From: Pseudoalteromonas sp. A601 | Lineage (GTDB): Bacteria; Pseudomonadota; Gammaproteobacteria; Enterobacterales; Alteromonadaceae | Direction: 5' to 3' | DNA: 64,000 bases | Assembly (NCBI RefSeq): GCF_002165575.1 | Contig: NZ_MXQF01000016.1 | Coordinates: 1 to 64,000, forward strand | Shown: positions 40,076 through 50,561 of the stretch, piece after piece | Layout of the letters: every line of letters begins with the position of its first letter | Numbering within the stretch: the first letter of the stretch is position 1 | Notes under the pieces: model-generated | What the model saw: only the letters and a program-made list of their open reading frames with translations | The model's database searches: none | What the model was told of the DNA's origin: nothing | Made by a program: the position numbers and the translations under genes

Positions 40076-41293
40076 TTAATGATGTGCCCACTCAACTGAA
40101 TCTAAATCAACACCTTCTTGATGCATTTCCCATAAAGGAGACATTTCACGTAAGCGACCGATAGAGTTTTTCATTAAATTGACGGTATAATCAATCTCTT
40201 CTTCGGTGGTAAAACGGCCAATACTGAAACGAATTGAGCTGTGTGCTAGTTCGTCATTGCGGCCAAGCGCACGTAATACATAAGAAGGCTCTAAGCTTGC
40301 TGATGTACAGGCAGAACCTGATGATACAGCAATATCTTTAACAGCCATTAATAACGATTCACCTTCAACAAAGTTAAAGCTGATGTTAACAATTCCTGGT
40401 ACTGATTGGTCTTGTGCGCCATTGAAGTACACTTCATCCATATCAGCCATAATGCCATCAATTAAACGCTTACGTAGCGCACTGATGTGAGCATGATCTT
40501 TTTCAAAATCTTGTTTTGCAATTCTAAATGCAGCACCCATACCAACTAACTGGTGTGTTGCTAAAGTACCAGAACGCATACCACGTTCATGACCACCACC
40601 GTGCATTTGCGCTTCAAGGCGAGCACGTGGTTTACGACGTACGTAAAGTGCGCCAATACCTTTAGGGCCATATACTTTGTGTGCTGAGAACGACATAAAA
40701 TCAACTTTAAGCTGTTGAATGTCGATTAATACTTTACCTGCGCTTTGCGCTGCATCAACATGGAACATGATTTTACGTTCGCGGCACATTTCACCAATTG
40801 TCGCGATGTCTTGAATCACACCTAGCTCGTTATTCACGTGCATGATGCTAACTAATACGGTGTCTTCACGCATTGTTTGTTCAAGCTTTTTAAGATCCAG
40901 TAGACCGTTTTCTTCAACGTCCATATAGGTTACTTCAAAACCTTGACGCTCAAGCTCACGACACGTATCGATTACGGCTTTGTGCTCAGTTTTAGCGGTA
41001 ATTACATGCTTACCTTTCTTTTTATAAAACTGTGCTGCACCTTTAATTGCAAGGTTGTTTGATTCTGTCGCGCCCGACGTGAAAACGATTTCACGTGGAT
41101 CTGCGTTAATGAGATCAGCAATATCAGTACGCGCCTGATCAATCGCTTCTTCAGCTTGCCAACCAAAACGGTGTGAACGTGATGCAGGGTTACCAAAATT
41201 GCCATCCATTGTTAGGCATTGCATCATTTCTTTTGCAACACGCTCGTCAACTGGCGTGGTTGCTGCGTAATCTAAATAAATCGGTAACTTCAT
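40076..41293 (-). CDS. iscS: cysteine desulfurase IscS
   Basis: A PLP enzyme of about 405 residues that takes sulfur from cysteine for Fe-S clusters and thiolated tRNA. The start [16 protein letters not shown] at 41293 matches the family; the frame is open to 41314. The PLP lysine is in [14 protein letters not shown] (about 207) and the catalytic loop Cys in [10 protein letters not shown] (about 329). Second gene of the isc operon. Confidence 0.98.
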   Translation of the reverse strand: MKLPIYLDYAATTPVDERVAKEMMQCLTMDGNFGNPASRSHRFGWQAEEAIDQARTDIADLINADPREIVFTSGATESNNLAIKGAAQFYKKKGKHVITAKTEHKAVIDTCRELERQGFEVTYMDVEENGLLDLKKLEQTMREDTVLVSIMHVNNELGVIQDIATIGEMCRERKIMFHVDAAQSAGKVLIDIQQLKVDFMSFSAHKVYGPKGIGALYVRRKPRARLEAQMHGGGHERGMRSGTLATHQLVGMGAAFRIAKQDFEKDHAHISALRKRLIDGIMADMDEVYFNGAQDQSVPGIVNISFNFVEGESLLMAVKDIAVSSGSACTSASLEPSYVLRALGRNDELAHSSIRFSIGRFTTEEEIDYTVNLMKNSIGRLREMSPLWEMHQEGVDLDSVEWAHH

Positions 41294-41315
41294 TTCTATC
41301 TCCGCTGGCGCCAAC

Positions 41316-41807
41316 TTATAGTTGACAGCTTACTTGAATATTTTCCAATTGCTTAATTGCATTATTAACGCTGTTATCTTGGCGAGAAGCGACTTCTTTA
41401 ACGTCGGATTTCTCAACCAATTCAGCAAGGGTAATACCATTTAAAAAGTCTTCAATCCGCGTGCTTAAGTCTGACCATAATGTGTGGGTCAAACAACGCA
41501 TGCCACTTTGACATCCGCCTGTTGCGCCGTGACAGCGCGTTGCATCGACTGATTCATCAACGGCGTTTATTACGTCGCCGACTGAAATTGTGCTTGATTC
41601 GCGACCAAGTAAATACCCCCCACCTGGACCACGCACTGAGCTTACTAAACCATTTTTACGTAAACGGGCAAATAATTGCTCAAGGTATGACAAAGAAATT
41701 TCTTGTCGTTCTGAAATATCGGCAAGGGGTACGGCACCTACATTTGCATGTAGTGCAACATCGAGCATAGCTGTAACGGCATATCTGCCTTTTGATGTTA
41801 ACTTCAT
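41316..41807 (-). CDS. iscR: Fe-S-sensing repressor IscR
   Basis: An Rrf2-family regulator of 163 residues. The start [16 protein letters not shown] (41807) is preceded by GGGGG; the upstream extension to 41822 is not needed. The winged helix has [17 protein letters not shown] and RGPGGGYLL. The three cluster-ligand cysteines are in [18 protein letters not shown] (about 92, 98, 104). Holo-IscR represses this operon through type 1 sites, and likely sites are visible upstream. Confidence 0.97.
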   Translation of the reverse strand: MKLTSKGRYAVTAMLDVALHANVGAVPLADISERQEISLSYLEQLFARLRKNGLVSSVRGPGGGYLLGRESSTISVGDVINAVDESVDATRCHGATGGCQSGMRCLTHTLWSDLSTRIEDFLNGITLAELVEKSDVKEVASRQDNSVNNAIKQLENIQVSCQL

Positions 41808-41832
41808 GGAGCCCCCGCACAAAAGAGTGCAA

Positions 41833-41864
41833 ATTTTAATTACCAGAGTAAAATAGTCAAGTAT
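41833..41864 (-). promoter_or_regulatory. iscR promoter with overlapping IscR type 1-like site
   Basis: On the minus strand, -35 TTGACT (41855-41860), a 16-bp spacer and -10 TAAAAT (41833-41838), about 25 bp upstream of the iscR start. The site ATACTTGACT...ACTCTGGTAAT (41839-41864) overlaps the -35, giving repression by occlusion. Confidence 0.7.
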
Positions 41865-41877
41865 TATTATGAAGACA

Positions 41878-41933
41878 AGGTTCTAGGTTCTAGGTTCTAG
41901 GTTCTAGGTTCTAGGTTCTAGGTTCTAGGTTCT
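41878..41933. repeat. 7-bp tandem repeat array E (AGGTTCT x8)
   Basis: Eight perfect copies immediately upstream of the iscR promoter (14 bp from the proximal operator). Degenerate related text (TTTTCCT, AGAACCT and an irregular tail) continues to about 42030. Confidence 0.97.
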
Positions 41934-42032
41934 ACAATACAGTATTGAGTCATTTACTTGACTGTTAAGGTGTTCTGGTTTTTTCCTAGAACCTTTGTCT
42001 TCCTAGCGCCTTTATCTTCTTAACTCAGTTCA

Positions 42033-42057
42033 ATACCCGACCTTTTTGGTCAAGTAT
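42033..42057. promoter_or_regulatory. IscR type 1 binding site (distal, near-perfect palindrome)
   Basis: On the minus strand, ATACTTGACC, five A, then GGTCGGGTAT. This fits the type 1 consensus (ATASYYGACT-N5-AGTCRRSTAT) better than the promoter-proximal site. It lies 225 bp from the iscR start, separated from it by array E. Confidence 0.65.
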
Positions 42058-42070
42058 TGTGTTCATTGTA

Positions 42071-42096
42071 ATTACCTGAGTAATTTAGTCAAGTAT
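42071..42096. promoter_or_regulatory. second copy of the iscR promoter/operator sequence
   Basis: Matches 41839-41864 at 23 of 26 positions (ATACTTGACT...ACTCAGGTAAT) and lies 30 bp past the trmJ stop. It also contains a TTGACT -35-like box. It may be the ancestral position, with the proximal copy separated from it by array insertion or duplication. Confidence 0.6.
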
Positions 42097-42125
42097 TACT
42101 AAGCAAAAGCACTTATAACTTTCGC

Positions 42126-42848
42126 TTATTTTATAGACTTATTTATCGACGTTAAGATGCCGCGTAAAATATTCATTTCAGCATCTTCAGGGCGTGCGCG
42201 GTTAAATAAACGGCGCAGCTTGGTCATAACGAGACCTGGGTGCTGTTTAATAATAAAACCGGTATTATGCAGTGTTTCTTCTAGGTGGTCGTAGAACAAC
42301 TCGGTTTGTTTTGAGCTTGGGTATACCGCTTCGTCTTCTTCAACCTTTTTAGGCTGGTGATTTAAAAACGCCATGCGCGTTTCATAACACAGCGTTTGCA
42401 CTGCCATCGCTAAGTTTAGCGAGCTGTACTCTGGGTTAGCAGGAATACATACATGGTAATTACAAAGCTGTAGTTCTTCATTAGTTAGGCCGCTGTTTTC
42501 ACGACCAAACACTAACGCGACAGGACCATTTAGTGCTTCATCAACAAGTTTTTCACCACATTCACGCGGCTCAACCATTGGCCAAGACAAAGTACGTGAA
42601 CGCGCACTAGTGCCAATGGTAAGTGCACAATCGGCAATAGCATCAGCAACAGTATCAACAATTACCGCATTACCTAGTACATCAGTAGCACCAGCCGCTA
42701 ACGCACTGGCATGACTATCAACTTCACATGCAGGGTCAACCAAATAAAGCTTTGATAAGCCCATGGTTTTCATTGCACGTGCTGCAGAACCAATATTACC
42801 TGCATGCGAGGTGTTTACTAAAACAATACGGATGTCATCTAAGATCAT
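42126..42848 (-). CDS. trmJ: tRNA (cytidine/uridine-32-2'-O)-methyltransferase TrmJ
   Basis: A SPOUT-class methyltransferase of 240 residues. It has [26 protein letters not shown] at the N-terminus, [15 protein letters not shown] (about 110) and [22 protein letters not shown] (about 133), which together build the knotted SAM site. The C-terminal extension (about 165-240) is the TrmJ dimer/tRNA arm. The start at 42848 ([11 protein letters not shown]) is chosen by family alignment. It lies upstream of iscR as in enterobacteria. Confidence 0.93.
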   Translation of the reverse strand: MILDDIRIVLVNTSHAGNIGSAARAMKTMGLSKLYLVDPACEVDSHASALAAGATDVLGNAVIVDTVADAIADCALTIGTSARSRTLSWPMVEPRECGEKLVDEALNGPVALVFGRENSGLTNEELQLCNYHVCIPANPEYSSLNLAMAVQTLCYETRMAFLNHQPKKVEEDEAVYPSSKQTELFYDHLEETLHNTGFIIKQHPGLVMTKLRRLFNRARPEDAEMNILRGILTSINKSIK

Positions 42849-42911
42849 TGCGATGTTACTTAACTTATACAAAAAATTGGCAGGAATTGTAGCACAACTA
42901 GACCGGCAATA

Positions 42912-42937
42912 AATAGGAAGCCTAAAAGGCTTCCTTG
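42912..42937 (-). terminator. terminator of the mre-to-tldD operon
   Basis: AGGAAGCC-TAAAA-GGCTTCCT (42915-42935), followed by TATTTATT on the minus strand, 11 bp past the tldD stop. It separates the tldD operon from trmJ. Confidence 0.82.
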
Positions 42938-42947
42938 CACGTTAAAC

Positions 42948-44387
42948 TTAAGCAGTGCCACCCACGGTTAAATTATCAATTTTAAGACTTGGTTGACCAA
43001 CACCTACAGGTACGCTTTGACCATCTTTACCGCACACACCCACACCTTTGTCCAGTGCAAGATCATTGCCGACCATCGAGATTTGTTGCATAACCTCTGG
43101 GCCGTTACCAATTAATGTTGCGCCTTTGATTGGCCGAGTAATTTTACCATTTTCGATTAAATACGCTTCTGATGCACTAAATACAAACTTGCCTGATGTT
43201 ATATCAACTTGGCCGCCACCAAAGTTGGGCGCAAAAATACCTTTTTTAACAGTGCTGATAATATCTGCTTGGCTATGCTCACCACCTAACATATAAGTAT
43301 TAGTCATACGTGGCATTGGTAAGTGTGCATACGATTCACGGCGTGCATTACCTGTTGGGTTGACCCCCATCAAACGGGCATTCATTTTATCTTGCATATA
43401 GCCTTTTAGAATCCCGTTTTCGATAAGCACATTGTAAGCCGCGGGTGTGCCTTCATCATCAACATTCAGTGAACCACGACGATCGGCAATAGTGCCATCA
43501 TCAACTACTGTACATAGCTCTGAAGCCACTTTTTCGCCTACTTTACCGCTAAATGCTGACGCGCCTTTGCGATTAAAATCACCTTCTAAACCATGTCCTA
43601 CCGCTTCGTGTAGTAGTACACCCGGCCAGCCTGCACCTAATACAACTTCCATTGTCCCAGCTGGCGCATCAATAGCTTCAAGATTGACCCTTGCTTGACG
43701 CACTGCTTCTTCTGCGAATCCCATCCAACGTGGTTTGCCATTATCTAATTCTTTAAAGTAGCCGTAATCTAAGCGTGCACCGCCACCGGCACCGCCCCGT
43801 TCACGACGGCCATTTTTTTCAAGTAAAACTGAACAGTTTAAGCGAATTAATGGGCGAATATCTGTTGCAAATGTGCCATCGCTTGCAGCGATTAATACTT
43901 CTTCATACACCGCCGACATTGAACTGATCACTTGCTCAGCATCAGGTGCCAATTCACGAATATAGTTTTCCAGCTCACGTAATAAGCTTACTTTGTCGTT
44001 ATCAGTCATGCTTTGAATTGGTTGATGCGGTGCGTACTGTTGTTTTGCTGAAGTATCACTAAACACTTGAACAGCTTTATTTTCGCCAGCGTCAGCGATG
44101 CTACGTGCCGCTGTGGCTGCTTTATTGAGTGCCTCAAGATTAATGGCATCTGAGTATGAAAAACCTGTTTTTTCACCGCTCACGGCACGTACACCTACGC
44201 CGCGTTCAACATTATATGAGCCTTCTTTTACCAAGCCATCTTCTAATACCCATGATTCATGGTGACTTGATTGAAAATACAGATCTGCGTAATCAACTTG
44301 ATGTTGATGGATAAAGCTAAGCGTCTTTTCGAGTTCTTCTCGATTTAGCTGGCTGTCGTGTAATAAATGCTGTTCAACCGTGTTCAT
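42948..44387 (-). CDS. tldD: metalloprotease TldD
   Basis: A 479-residue catalytic subunit of the TldD/TldE protease, which degrades unfolded peptides and matures some modified peptides. The zinc motif HEAVGH is in [13 protein letters not shown] (about 262). The conserved GGGxxD-like [25 protein letters not shown] lies near 397-420. The partner TldE/PmbA is not in this window. Its start overlaps the nitrilase stop (ATGA). Confidence 0.95.
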   Translation of the reverse strand: MNTVEQHLLHDSQLNREELEKTLSFIHQHQVDYADLYFQSSHHESWVLEDGLVKEGSYNVERGVGVRAVSGEKTGFSYSDAINLEALNKAATAARSIADAGENKAVQVFSDTSAKQQYAPHQPIQSMTDNDKVSLLRELENYIRELAPDAEQVISSMSAVYEEVLIAASDGTFATDIRPLIRLNCSVLLEKNGRRERGGAGGGARLDYGYFKELDNGKPRWMGFAEEAVRQARVNLEAIDAPAGTMEVVLGAGWPGVLLHEAVGHGLEGDFNRKGASAFSGKVGEKVASELCTVVDDGTIADRRGSLNVDDEGTPAAYNVLIENGILKGYMQDKMNARLMGVNPTGNARRESYAHLPMPRMTNTYMLGGEHSQADIISTVKKGIFAPNFGGGQVDITSGKFVFSASEAYLIENGKITRPIKGATLIGNGPEVMQQISMVGNDLALDKGVGVCGKDGQSVPVGVGQPSLKIDNLTVGGTA

Positions 44388-45217
44388 AATAAATGCTCTC
44401 TAAATCGTTGGTGAGATTGCACTGGCATATCTCGTCTAATGGCGTGTAATGCAAGGAGATCTGGCTGACAGCCAATAAACCCTGTGCCATTTTTAAGTTC
44501 ACTCAGGACGTTGCCCCAAGGAGAAATAATTAAACTGTGGCCGTAAGTTGCACGCCCATTTTCATGCTGCCCAGCTTGTGCTGCAGCAATAACATAACTT
44601 TGGGTTTCTATTGCCCTTGCTGTTAACAGAGGTTGCCAATGCGCTTTTCCGGTCACCGTGGTAAATGCACTGGGTACCAAAATAACTTCTGCGCCTTGGC
44701 GCTGTAATGCACTAAATAAGCCACTAAAGCGTAAATCATAACACACTGTGAGGCCTATTTTACCAAATGGCGAATCAACTACCACCACATCATTACCTGC
44801 TTGGGTAAAGTTCGACTCTCTATACGCACCCGTACCATCGGCGACATCTACATCAAATAAATGCATTTTGTTATATTGCGCAACCACCTCTGCGTGATTA
44901 TTGAATAACAAGGAAGCTGCTAAATATTTATCATCGCTAGTCGCTATTGGCATTGTGCCAGCAGCCAACCAAATGTCATACTTGCTGCACAATCTAGCCA
45001 ATTTAGCCTGGTACTCAGCACTTTGCTGAGCAATAACTAAAGCATCTTTGCCATGTTTTGCAAAAATTAAAAAACTTTCAGGTAAACAGACTAACAGTGG
45101 TCGAGTACTTGGTAGCTGGCTTAATTGTTGCTCAAGCTGTTGTAAGTTTTGCTCAGGGTTAATTCCTGAGCACATTTGTACCGCGATAATAGTGCCTGAT
45201 GGCTGTGAATCATTCAT
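44384..45217 (-). CDS. carbon-nitrogen hydrolase (Nit1/deaminated glutathione amidase-like)
   Basis: A 277-residue nitrilase-superfamily amidase. The Glu-Lys-Cys triad is in PESFLIF (about 46), [11 protein letters not shown] (about 115) and [12 protein letters not shown] (about 152). It falls in the branch of Nit1/YbeM, which hydrolyses deaminated glutathione formed by transaminase side reactions. It is embedded between yhdP and tldD with 4-bp overlaps on both sides, the usual order in marine gammaproteobacteria. Confidence 0.9.
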   Translation of the reverse strand: MNDSQPSGTIIAVQMCSGINPEQNLQQLEQQLSQLPSTRPLLVCLPESFLIFAKHGKDALVIAQQSAEYQAKLARLCSKYDIWLAAGTMPIATSDDKYLAASLLFNNHAEVVAQYNKMHLFDVDVADGTGAYRESNFTQAGNDVVVVDSPFGKIGLTVCYDLRFSGLFSALQRQGAEVILVPSAFTTVTGKAHWQPLLTARAIETQSYVIAAAQAGQHENGRATYGHSLIISPWGNVLSELKNGTGFIGCQPDLLALHAIRRDMPVQSHQRFREHLL

Positions 45218-48200
45218 TGTGTTGCTGTGGCCGCTGCATCTTTGAGGTTTAATTCTTTATGTTGTGATGGCGTTTGTGGCTGGTTTTGTGCCGCCTGAGG
45301 AATTGTTACTTCTCGGCTCTTACGATCAACTTCTTGTACCACAGGGTCGCTCATACTGCCCGTCACTTTAAAGTTAATCTCTGAAATAACTCGGGCAGAG
45401 TGAATAACTTTATCTATTGCTAACGCAGCCAATCCAGTAACGGGATTAACCATCCATGCCACAATCACCGGAATACTCGAGGTAACTTGCGGTGCCACGG
45501 CTAAATCATAGTTAATTTCCATTGTGTTTAAATTGGTGTGACCTTTAATAGTGAGATCTGCTGGTACCCCATCCATTTTAGTGTCTTGGGTGTAGGCTAT
45601 GCCTTTATCAAGCTGCATGGTACCTTGAAAATTATTGTAGAAAAACCCTTTCGAGAATACATCTCTAAAATCAAGTTTGAGCTTGCGTACTAATGAATCC
45701 AAGCTAAGTAATGAGAATACACGGGCGCCGCCATCGCTAATTTCAGCTAGGTGACCATCCCCTAAATCCCATGCTAAATTACCCGCAAGGCTGGGGATAT
45801 CAAACTGATAGGGAGCTGCTTGCCAAGCTAAGTCAAAATTTATTTCGGCTGTGGAATCTTTAACTGTGGTGGTAATATCAAATTCATCAAATAACTCGCC
45901 GATATCATCACTATGCATATGGCCGTTTAACTGAGTTAGACCATTTTCCCACAGCCCTTTCGCGCGTAAAATATGTTCACCCTTATCAACAACTAATTCT
46001 GATATCGTTAATTTTTGACCATCGCCGTAAAGAGAAGCACTTACTTTATCGAGTTGATACGTTGCTACTTTGCAATCTCCGCACTCAAATTCAATTGCAG
46101 GTAAGGTGTTCAACCAAGTTAAGTCTTCAACAGTTTGCTGAACCTGTGCTTCACTTTTAGCAACGGGTTGCTCAGGCTTAAAGTTTACTCGTAAATAGTC
46201 ACTATTAATTTGAATAGGTCGGCTAGAGTGTGCCAGCGGAATGGTAATTTGAGAGCGAAGCTCTTTTGCATTTAACCGTAAATCGAGTTCATTTTGTGAA
46301 GGCGCTAAACGCATTTCAAAGTCATTAAATACAATGTCATCGATTGAAAGCTGATTAATCTGCCCTACGACTTCTTTTAATGGGGGTAACACCCCTTCGC
46401 TCTGCGATTCAACTTGGTTAATTGTAATAATTTGCTCAATTAGCCCAAGCCAGGGTAATAAAGGAGTCTCATCCAGATTAATGGAAACGGTTAAATCTTC
46501 TCGGTTTAACCCTAAATCTTGCTCACCTAAAATTAAGTGGGCATTCGTCATTTTGCCGTTTTCGTTTGCCAAAATGCCATTAAAGTAAAGTTGTTCATTG
46601 ATACTCGCGGTAATCAAATTAGATATATCATCGCCTTGAACCTGCGCCATCAGTGGCCATGGTTGCTGCGCTGATTTACCAAACGGTATAGGCAGTTCAC
46701 TTGTTAAACCAATCAGCTGCGAGCTAATATTCGCGCTATAATTAAAGCCATCTGGTAAAAAATTCAGTGCAAGCTTAATAGCCACTTCGGTGTCACCGTA
46801 CAGGTAGTTTTTTAACAGGCCTTGGCCATGTGAAATTAAAGTATCAGCATCAAGTTGAGCTTTAATATCAATATCTCCACGGTATGTTTGGCCAATACTT
46901 TTACCATCAAAGTCAAACGCGATGGGCATTCCTAACCACTGAGCTTTTGCATCTTTTAATTCTATATGATCATCATTAAAATATAGCTGCCCGGTTACAT
47001 TTTCCAGTTGTAACCCTGGTTGAGCGATGAAAACTGGCATTTCATTAAGAGAAACCACCCCTTTTGCATTCACATCTAATTCGGTAAGGTTCACAATTAA
47101 TTCGATATCCGCTTTGGCATTACCCTGACCTTGAATTACAGTAAATACATTCGCAAGCGGCTCAGCAAGCGGCGTGGCTTGAAAAAATGGCAGTAATTTT
47201 TGTGCTGCAGCACGTTTTTTAATATTTACCCTTAGAGCGTCAGCATTCATTAAATCAGCAATACTTACATGCACAGCATCATCTACAGCTAAGTTAACTA
47301 AGTTACCTTGCTGTGTGTAAATATCCATGCGTTCGTTTTCAAAGTGCAGCTTAGCACTTCCCTGCATAACCGCAGGCCAATTTGGAGCAAATTGATAATT
47401 AGCATTATCTACTTGAGCAAGTACTTCAAATTGCCCTGAATTATCCGCAAAAGGAAACCCTGTTACGGGGCCAGAAAACAAAACTTGTGCCTGTGTGAGC
47501 TCTCCCCCTTTAATGGCACCTGTTAAGTAGTCAACCAAGTTTTCACTCATTACAGGTAATGGAAAGTAATGACTAGCAATACTAGCGTCGGGGGCAAACG
47601 CTTCGGCATATAGATCAAGTCGTGGGGAATCGCCTAAGCTTACTTTCATTTCAGCGGCTAGAGTCACTTCATCGTTATCTAACCATAAATTGTCGCTGCT
47701 GATCTGCCAGCCTTGCGGGGTATTTGCTAAGTCTATATCTAAATTAAGTTGATTATATTTAATCGGTTGAGTAAATGTATCAGCCGTTAGTAGCTGATTA
47801 TTTGCACCAAATAAACTCACTCGCCCACTTTGCTGATTTATAATTCCTTCGACTCGCAGCGCTTGTGCCCCTGGTATGCCTTGCTTTGCAAGCCAGCCAA
47901 CTTTTTGCGCACTAAACCATAACTGCCAGTCTGTGTTTGCAGTATATTGCACATAAGCTTGCTCAACCTGACCATTCGGTTGGCGAGTAATCAATGGCTC
48001 AAGTTCAGTAAAACTGCTCAGCTGTGCGAGCTGATTTACTAAGTCAAAATCTAGCTGGCTTAACCAAAGTTGTTTTTTTTGTGTATCTAATTGAGCTTCA
48101 AATTGAAAATCAGGCCAACTGTGTTGTTCATTACTGATAGCCAAACCTGTACTTTTTAAGCGCCAGCCCTGTTGCCATGGGTATAACTGAAAGCCACCCT

Positions 48201-49080
48201 CGCTTAAGCTTATTTGATGAGGCTGCTGTTTTTCGCCTTGTAGCCAGTTTATATGACTCGGTAGCCACTTAACTTTAACATCAGTGATCAAGCCGTGATC
48301 GATACTCAACCAAGACTCTAAATTAAGGTCTGATTTTAGCTCATGCTTTTCTTTATTACTGTATTGCGCTAACCATTTAGATACATCTACATCGCTGGCT
48401 TGCACGTAAATATCACCCGCGGTTGACTCTAATGTTGCACCTGTCAAAGCGAGGCGTGCATCGAATGTGCCGACAGAAATACCCGGTAAAGCTAAAGTAC
48501 CGCTACCACTGTGCTGCTCAGGAGAGTTTTGCCAGACTATATTTTCTAGGATTAAACGGTGTTCTTTACCATCACCAAGTAAAAAATTAAGACTACTGTT
48601 TTCAACAGCAAAGTGCCCGGTCTCACCTAAGAACAGTCCTTCGATAAGCTCTTTTTGCTCAAATGAAACTTCACCTTCAGCTGAATTTAACATGCTAGGT
48701 AAATCTACATCAGCATGAAAGCCATTAATCACGAAGTAGTTAGATTTTAGCTGTCGAGTTTTGATGCTCTCCCACAAGTTCAATTCTAAACTCGCTTTAG
48801 CAATCGTCAGCGCAATGGGTGAGGTGCTGTTATCTTCAAAAGAGATTTCTTCCATAACAATGGCGGGGCCTTTGCCCTGCCAACTTGCAGAGATAGCACC
48901 AATGGAAAGGTTTACGGCAAATTTATTATATAAGTAACCTTCAAGATCACCTTTATAATCATTAGCGTAAGGTAAGGTATACTTTAAAACGGATACAATA
49001 ACGGCCAACAACACTAAAGTTATGGCGCACACCTGCCATAACTTTCTTAAGCAAAAAAAACAGACCGTTTTTGCTTTCAT
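45214..49080 (-). CDS. yhdP: YhdP, AsmA-like envelope lipid-transport protein
   Basis: A 1288-residue inner-membrane-anchored protein. One N-terminal span (about 15-35) is followed by a very long periplasmic part of beta-strand repeats (DUF3971/AsmA-like). YhdP, with TamB and YdbH, moves phospholipid toward the outer membrane. The motif-rich C-terminal part contains LDLRFRDVFSKGFFYNNFQGTMQL-like strands, and a hydrophobic stretch VIVAWMVNPVTGLAALAI near 1225 is characteristic. Its start shares one base with the rng stop (TAATG). Confidence 0.93.
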   Translation of the reverse strand: MKAKTVCFFCLRKLWQVCAITLVLLAVIVSVLKYTLPYANDYKGDLEGYLYNKFAVNLSIGAISASWQGKGPAIVMEEISFEDNSTSPIALTIAKASLELNLWESIKTRQLKSNYFVINGFHADVDLPSMLNSAEGEVSFEQKELIEGLFLGETGHFAVENSSLNFLLGDGKEHRLILENIVWQNSPEQHSGSGTLALPGISVGTFDARLALTGATLESTAGDIYVQASDVDVSKWLAQYSNKEKHELKSDLNLESWLSIDHGLITDVKVKWLPSHINWLQGEKQQPHQISLSEGGFQLYPWQQGWRLKSTGLAISNEQHSWPDFQFEAQLDTQKKQLWLSQLDFDLVNQLAQLSSFTELEPLITRQPNGQVEQAYVQYTANTDWQLWFSAQKVGWLAKQGIPGAQALRVEGIINQQSGRVSLFGANNQLLTADTFTQPIKYNQLNLDIDLANTPQGWQISSDNLWLDNDEVTLAAEMKVSLGDSPRLDLYAEAFAPDASIASHYFPLPVMSENLVDYLTGAIKGGELTQAQVLFSGPVTGFPFADNSGQFEVLAQVDNANYQFAPNWPAVMQGSAKLHFENERMDIYTQQGNLVNLAVDDAVHVSIADLMNADALRVNIKKRAAAQKLLPFFQATPLAEPLANVFTVIQGQGNAKADIELIVNLTELDVNAKGVVSLNEMPVFIAQPGLQLENVTGQLYFNDDHIELKDAKAQWLGMPIAFDFDGKSIGQTYRGDIDIKAQLDADTLISHGQGLLKNYLYGDTEVAIKLALNFLPDGFNYSANISSQLIGLTSELPIPFGKSAQQPWPLMAQVQGDDISNLITASINEQLYFNGILANENGKMTNAHLILGEQDLGLNREDLTVSINLDETPLLPWLGLIEQIITINQVESQSEGVLPPLKEVVGQINQLSIDDIVFNDFEMRLAPSQNELDLRLNAKELRSQITIPLAHSSRPIQINSDYLRVNFKPEQPVAKSEAQVQQTVEDLTWLNTLPAIEFECGDCKVATYQLDKVSASLYGDGQKLTISELVVDKGEHILRAKGLWENGLTQLNGHMHSDDIGELFDEFDITTTVKDSTAEINFDLAWQAAPYQFDIPSLAGNLAWDLGDGHLAEISDGGARVFSLLSLDSLVRKLKLDFRDVFSKGFFYNNFQGTMQLDKGIAYTQDTKMDGVPADLTIKGHTNLNTMEINYDLAVAPQVTSSIPVIVAWMVNPVTGLAALAIDKVIHSARVISEINFKVTGSMSDPVVQEVDRKSREVTIPQAAQNQPQTPSQHKELNLKDAAATATQ

Positions 49081-50552
49081 TACATCATAACCACATCAAA
49101 TTGCTCTTGGCTGTATAGGCTTTCAGTTTGAATACTTACTTGTTTACCAATAAATAATTCAAGCTCGGCTAAGTTATGATACTCATCGTTGATCAATGCT
49201 TCACTTACTGCTGGGGCTGCGTACACCATAAATTTATCCGCAGCGTAAGCACGGTTTACTCGTACAATTTCCCGAAGGATTTCGTAGCAGACGGTTTCGA
49301 CAGTTTTTTGCGAGCCGCGCCCAGAACATGCAGGACACACATCACACAGTATATGTTCTAAACTTTCACGAGTTCGCTTGCGGGTCATTTCAACTAGGCC
49401 TAATGCGGATAAGCCATTAATATTTGACTTAGCGCGATCCTTTCCTAGAGCTGATTCAAGTGAATGTAATACTCGGCGTTTATGATCTTCACTAATCATA
49501 TCAATAAAGTCGATAATAATAATGCCACCCAAGTTACGCAGTCTAAGCTGCCTAGCAATGGCTGATGTCGCCTCGACATTGGTGTTAAAAATGGTTTCTT
49601 CTAAATTACGGTGTCCAACAAACGCGCCAGTGTTTACATCAACCGTGGTCATGGCTTCCGTTTGGTCAATGATCAGGTATCCACCCGATTTAAGTTCAAC
49701 CTTACGGTGTAACGCTTTTTGAATTTCATTCTCAACATCAAACAAGTCAAAAATAGGTCGCTCACCAGGGTAATACTCTAATGCGCCGGCAAGAATAGGT
49801 ACAAACTCTTCGGTAAACTCTTTTAGCTCATGGTAAGTTAATTTCGAGTCAACACGGATACGCTCCATGTCTTCGCCTACGTAATCACGTAGGGTACGAA
49901 ATGCCAGAGTTAGATCTTCGTGTAGAATACTTTCTTTGCTGGTTTTTTTACGCTTGCTAACGATTTTTTCCCACAGCTTTTTTAAGAATGCGGCGTCGTG
50001 TCGCAATTCAGCTTCGCTGGCACCTTCTGCGGCGGTACGTACAATAAAGCTACCATCGTCATCTGAGTAGTCGGCAACGATATTTTTTAATCGGGTACGT
50101 TCTTCCTCTGTCTCGATACGTTGGCTTACGCCCACATGCGTTGCATCAGGCATAAACACTAAGTAGCGAGACGGAATCGTAATATCTGTAGTTAAACGCG
50201 CGCCTTTAGTACCTAAGGGGTCTTTAACCACTTGCACCATAATATATTGACCTTGGCGCACCAGCTCACGAATGTCTTGCACTTTTTTGATTGGTTGCTC
50301 GTCAACTCCCTCAACAATTGAGGCACTATTAACAATATCTGATGCATGTAAAAAGGCGGCTTTGTCTAAACCAATATCCACAAAAGCGGCTTGCATACCT
50401 GGCAGTACGCGGCTGATTTTACCTAGATATATATTCCCTACGATACCTAGGTTGCCAATTCGCTCGAGTTGTATTTCTTGTAATACACCGTTTTCAATCA
50501 AGGCAACACGGCTTTCACTCGGGGTGACGTTAATTAGTAATTCTATACTCAT
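49080..50552 (-). CDS. rng: ribonuclease G
   Basis: A 490-residue endonuclease for 16S rRNA 5' maturation and mRNA decay. The S1 domain (about 35-125) has GNIYLGKISRVLPGMQAAFVD-like strands. Catalytic acidic residues are in TVDVNTGAFVG (about 303) and IIDFIDM (about 347), and the zinc-link cysteines are in CDVCPACSGRGS (about 405). It lacks the long C-terminal scaffold of RNase E. It is 9 bp after maf. Confidence 0.96.
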   Translation of the reverse strand: MSIELLINVTPSESRVALIENGVLQEIQLERIGNLGIVGNIYLGKISRVLPGMQAAFVDIGLDKAAFLHASDIVNSASIVEGVDEQPIKKVQDIRELVRQGQYIMVQVVKDPLGTKGARLTTDITIPSRYLVFMPDATHVGVSQRIETEEERTRLKNIVADYSDDDGSFIVRTAAEGASEAELRHDAAFLKKLWEKIVSKRKKTSKESILHEDLTLAFRTLRDYVGEDMERIRVDSKLTYHELKEFTEEFVPILAGALEYYPGERPIFDLFDVENEIQKALHRKVELKSGGYLIIDQTEAMTTVDVNTGAFVGHRNLEETIFNTNVEATSAIARQLRLRNLGGIIIIDFIDMISEDHKRRVLHSLESALGKDRAKSNINGLSALGLVEMTRKRTRESLEHILCDVCPACSGRGSQKTVETVCYEILREIVRVNRAYAADKFMVYAAPAVSEALINDEYHNLAELELFIGKQVSIQTESLYSQEQFDVVMM

Positions 50553-50561
50553 GTTACCTAC

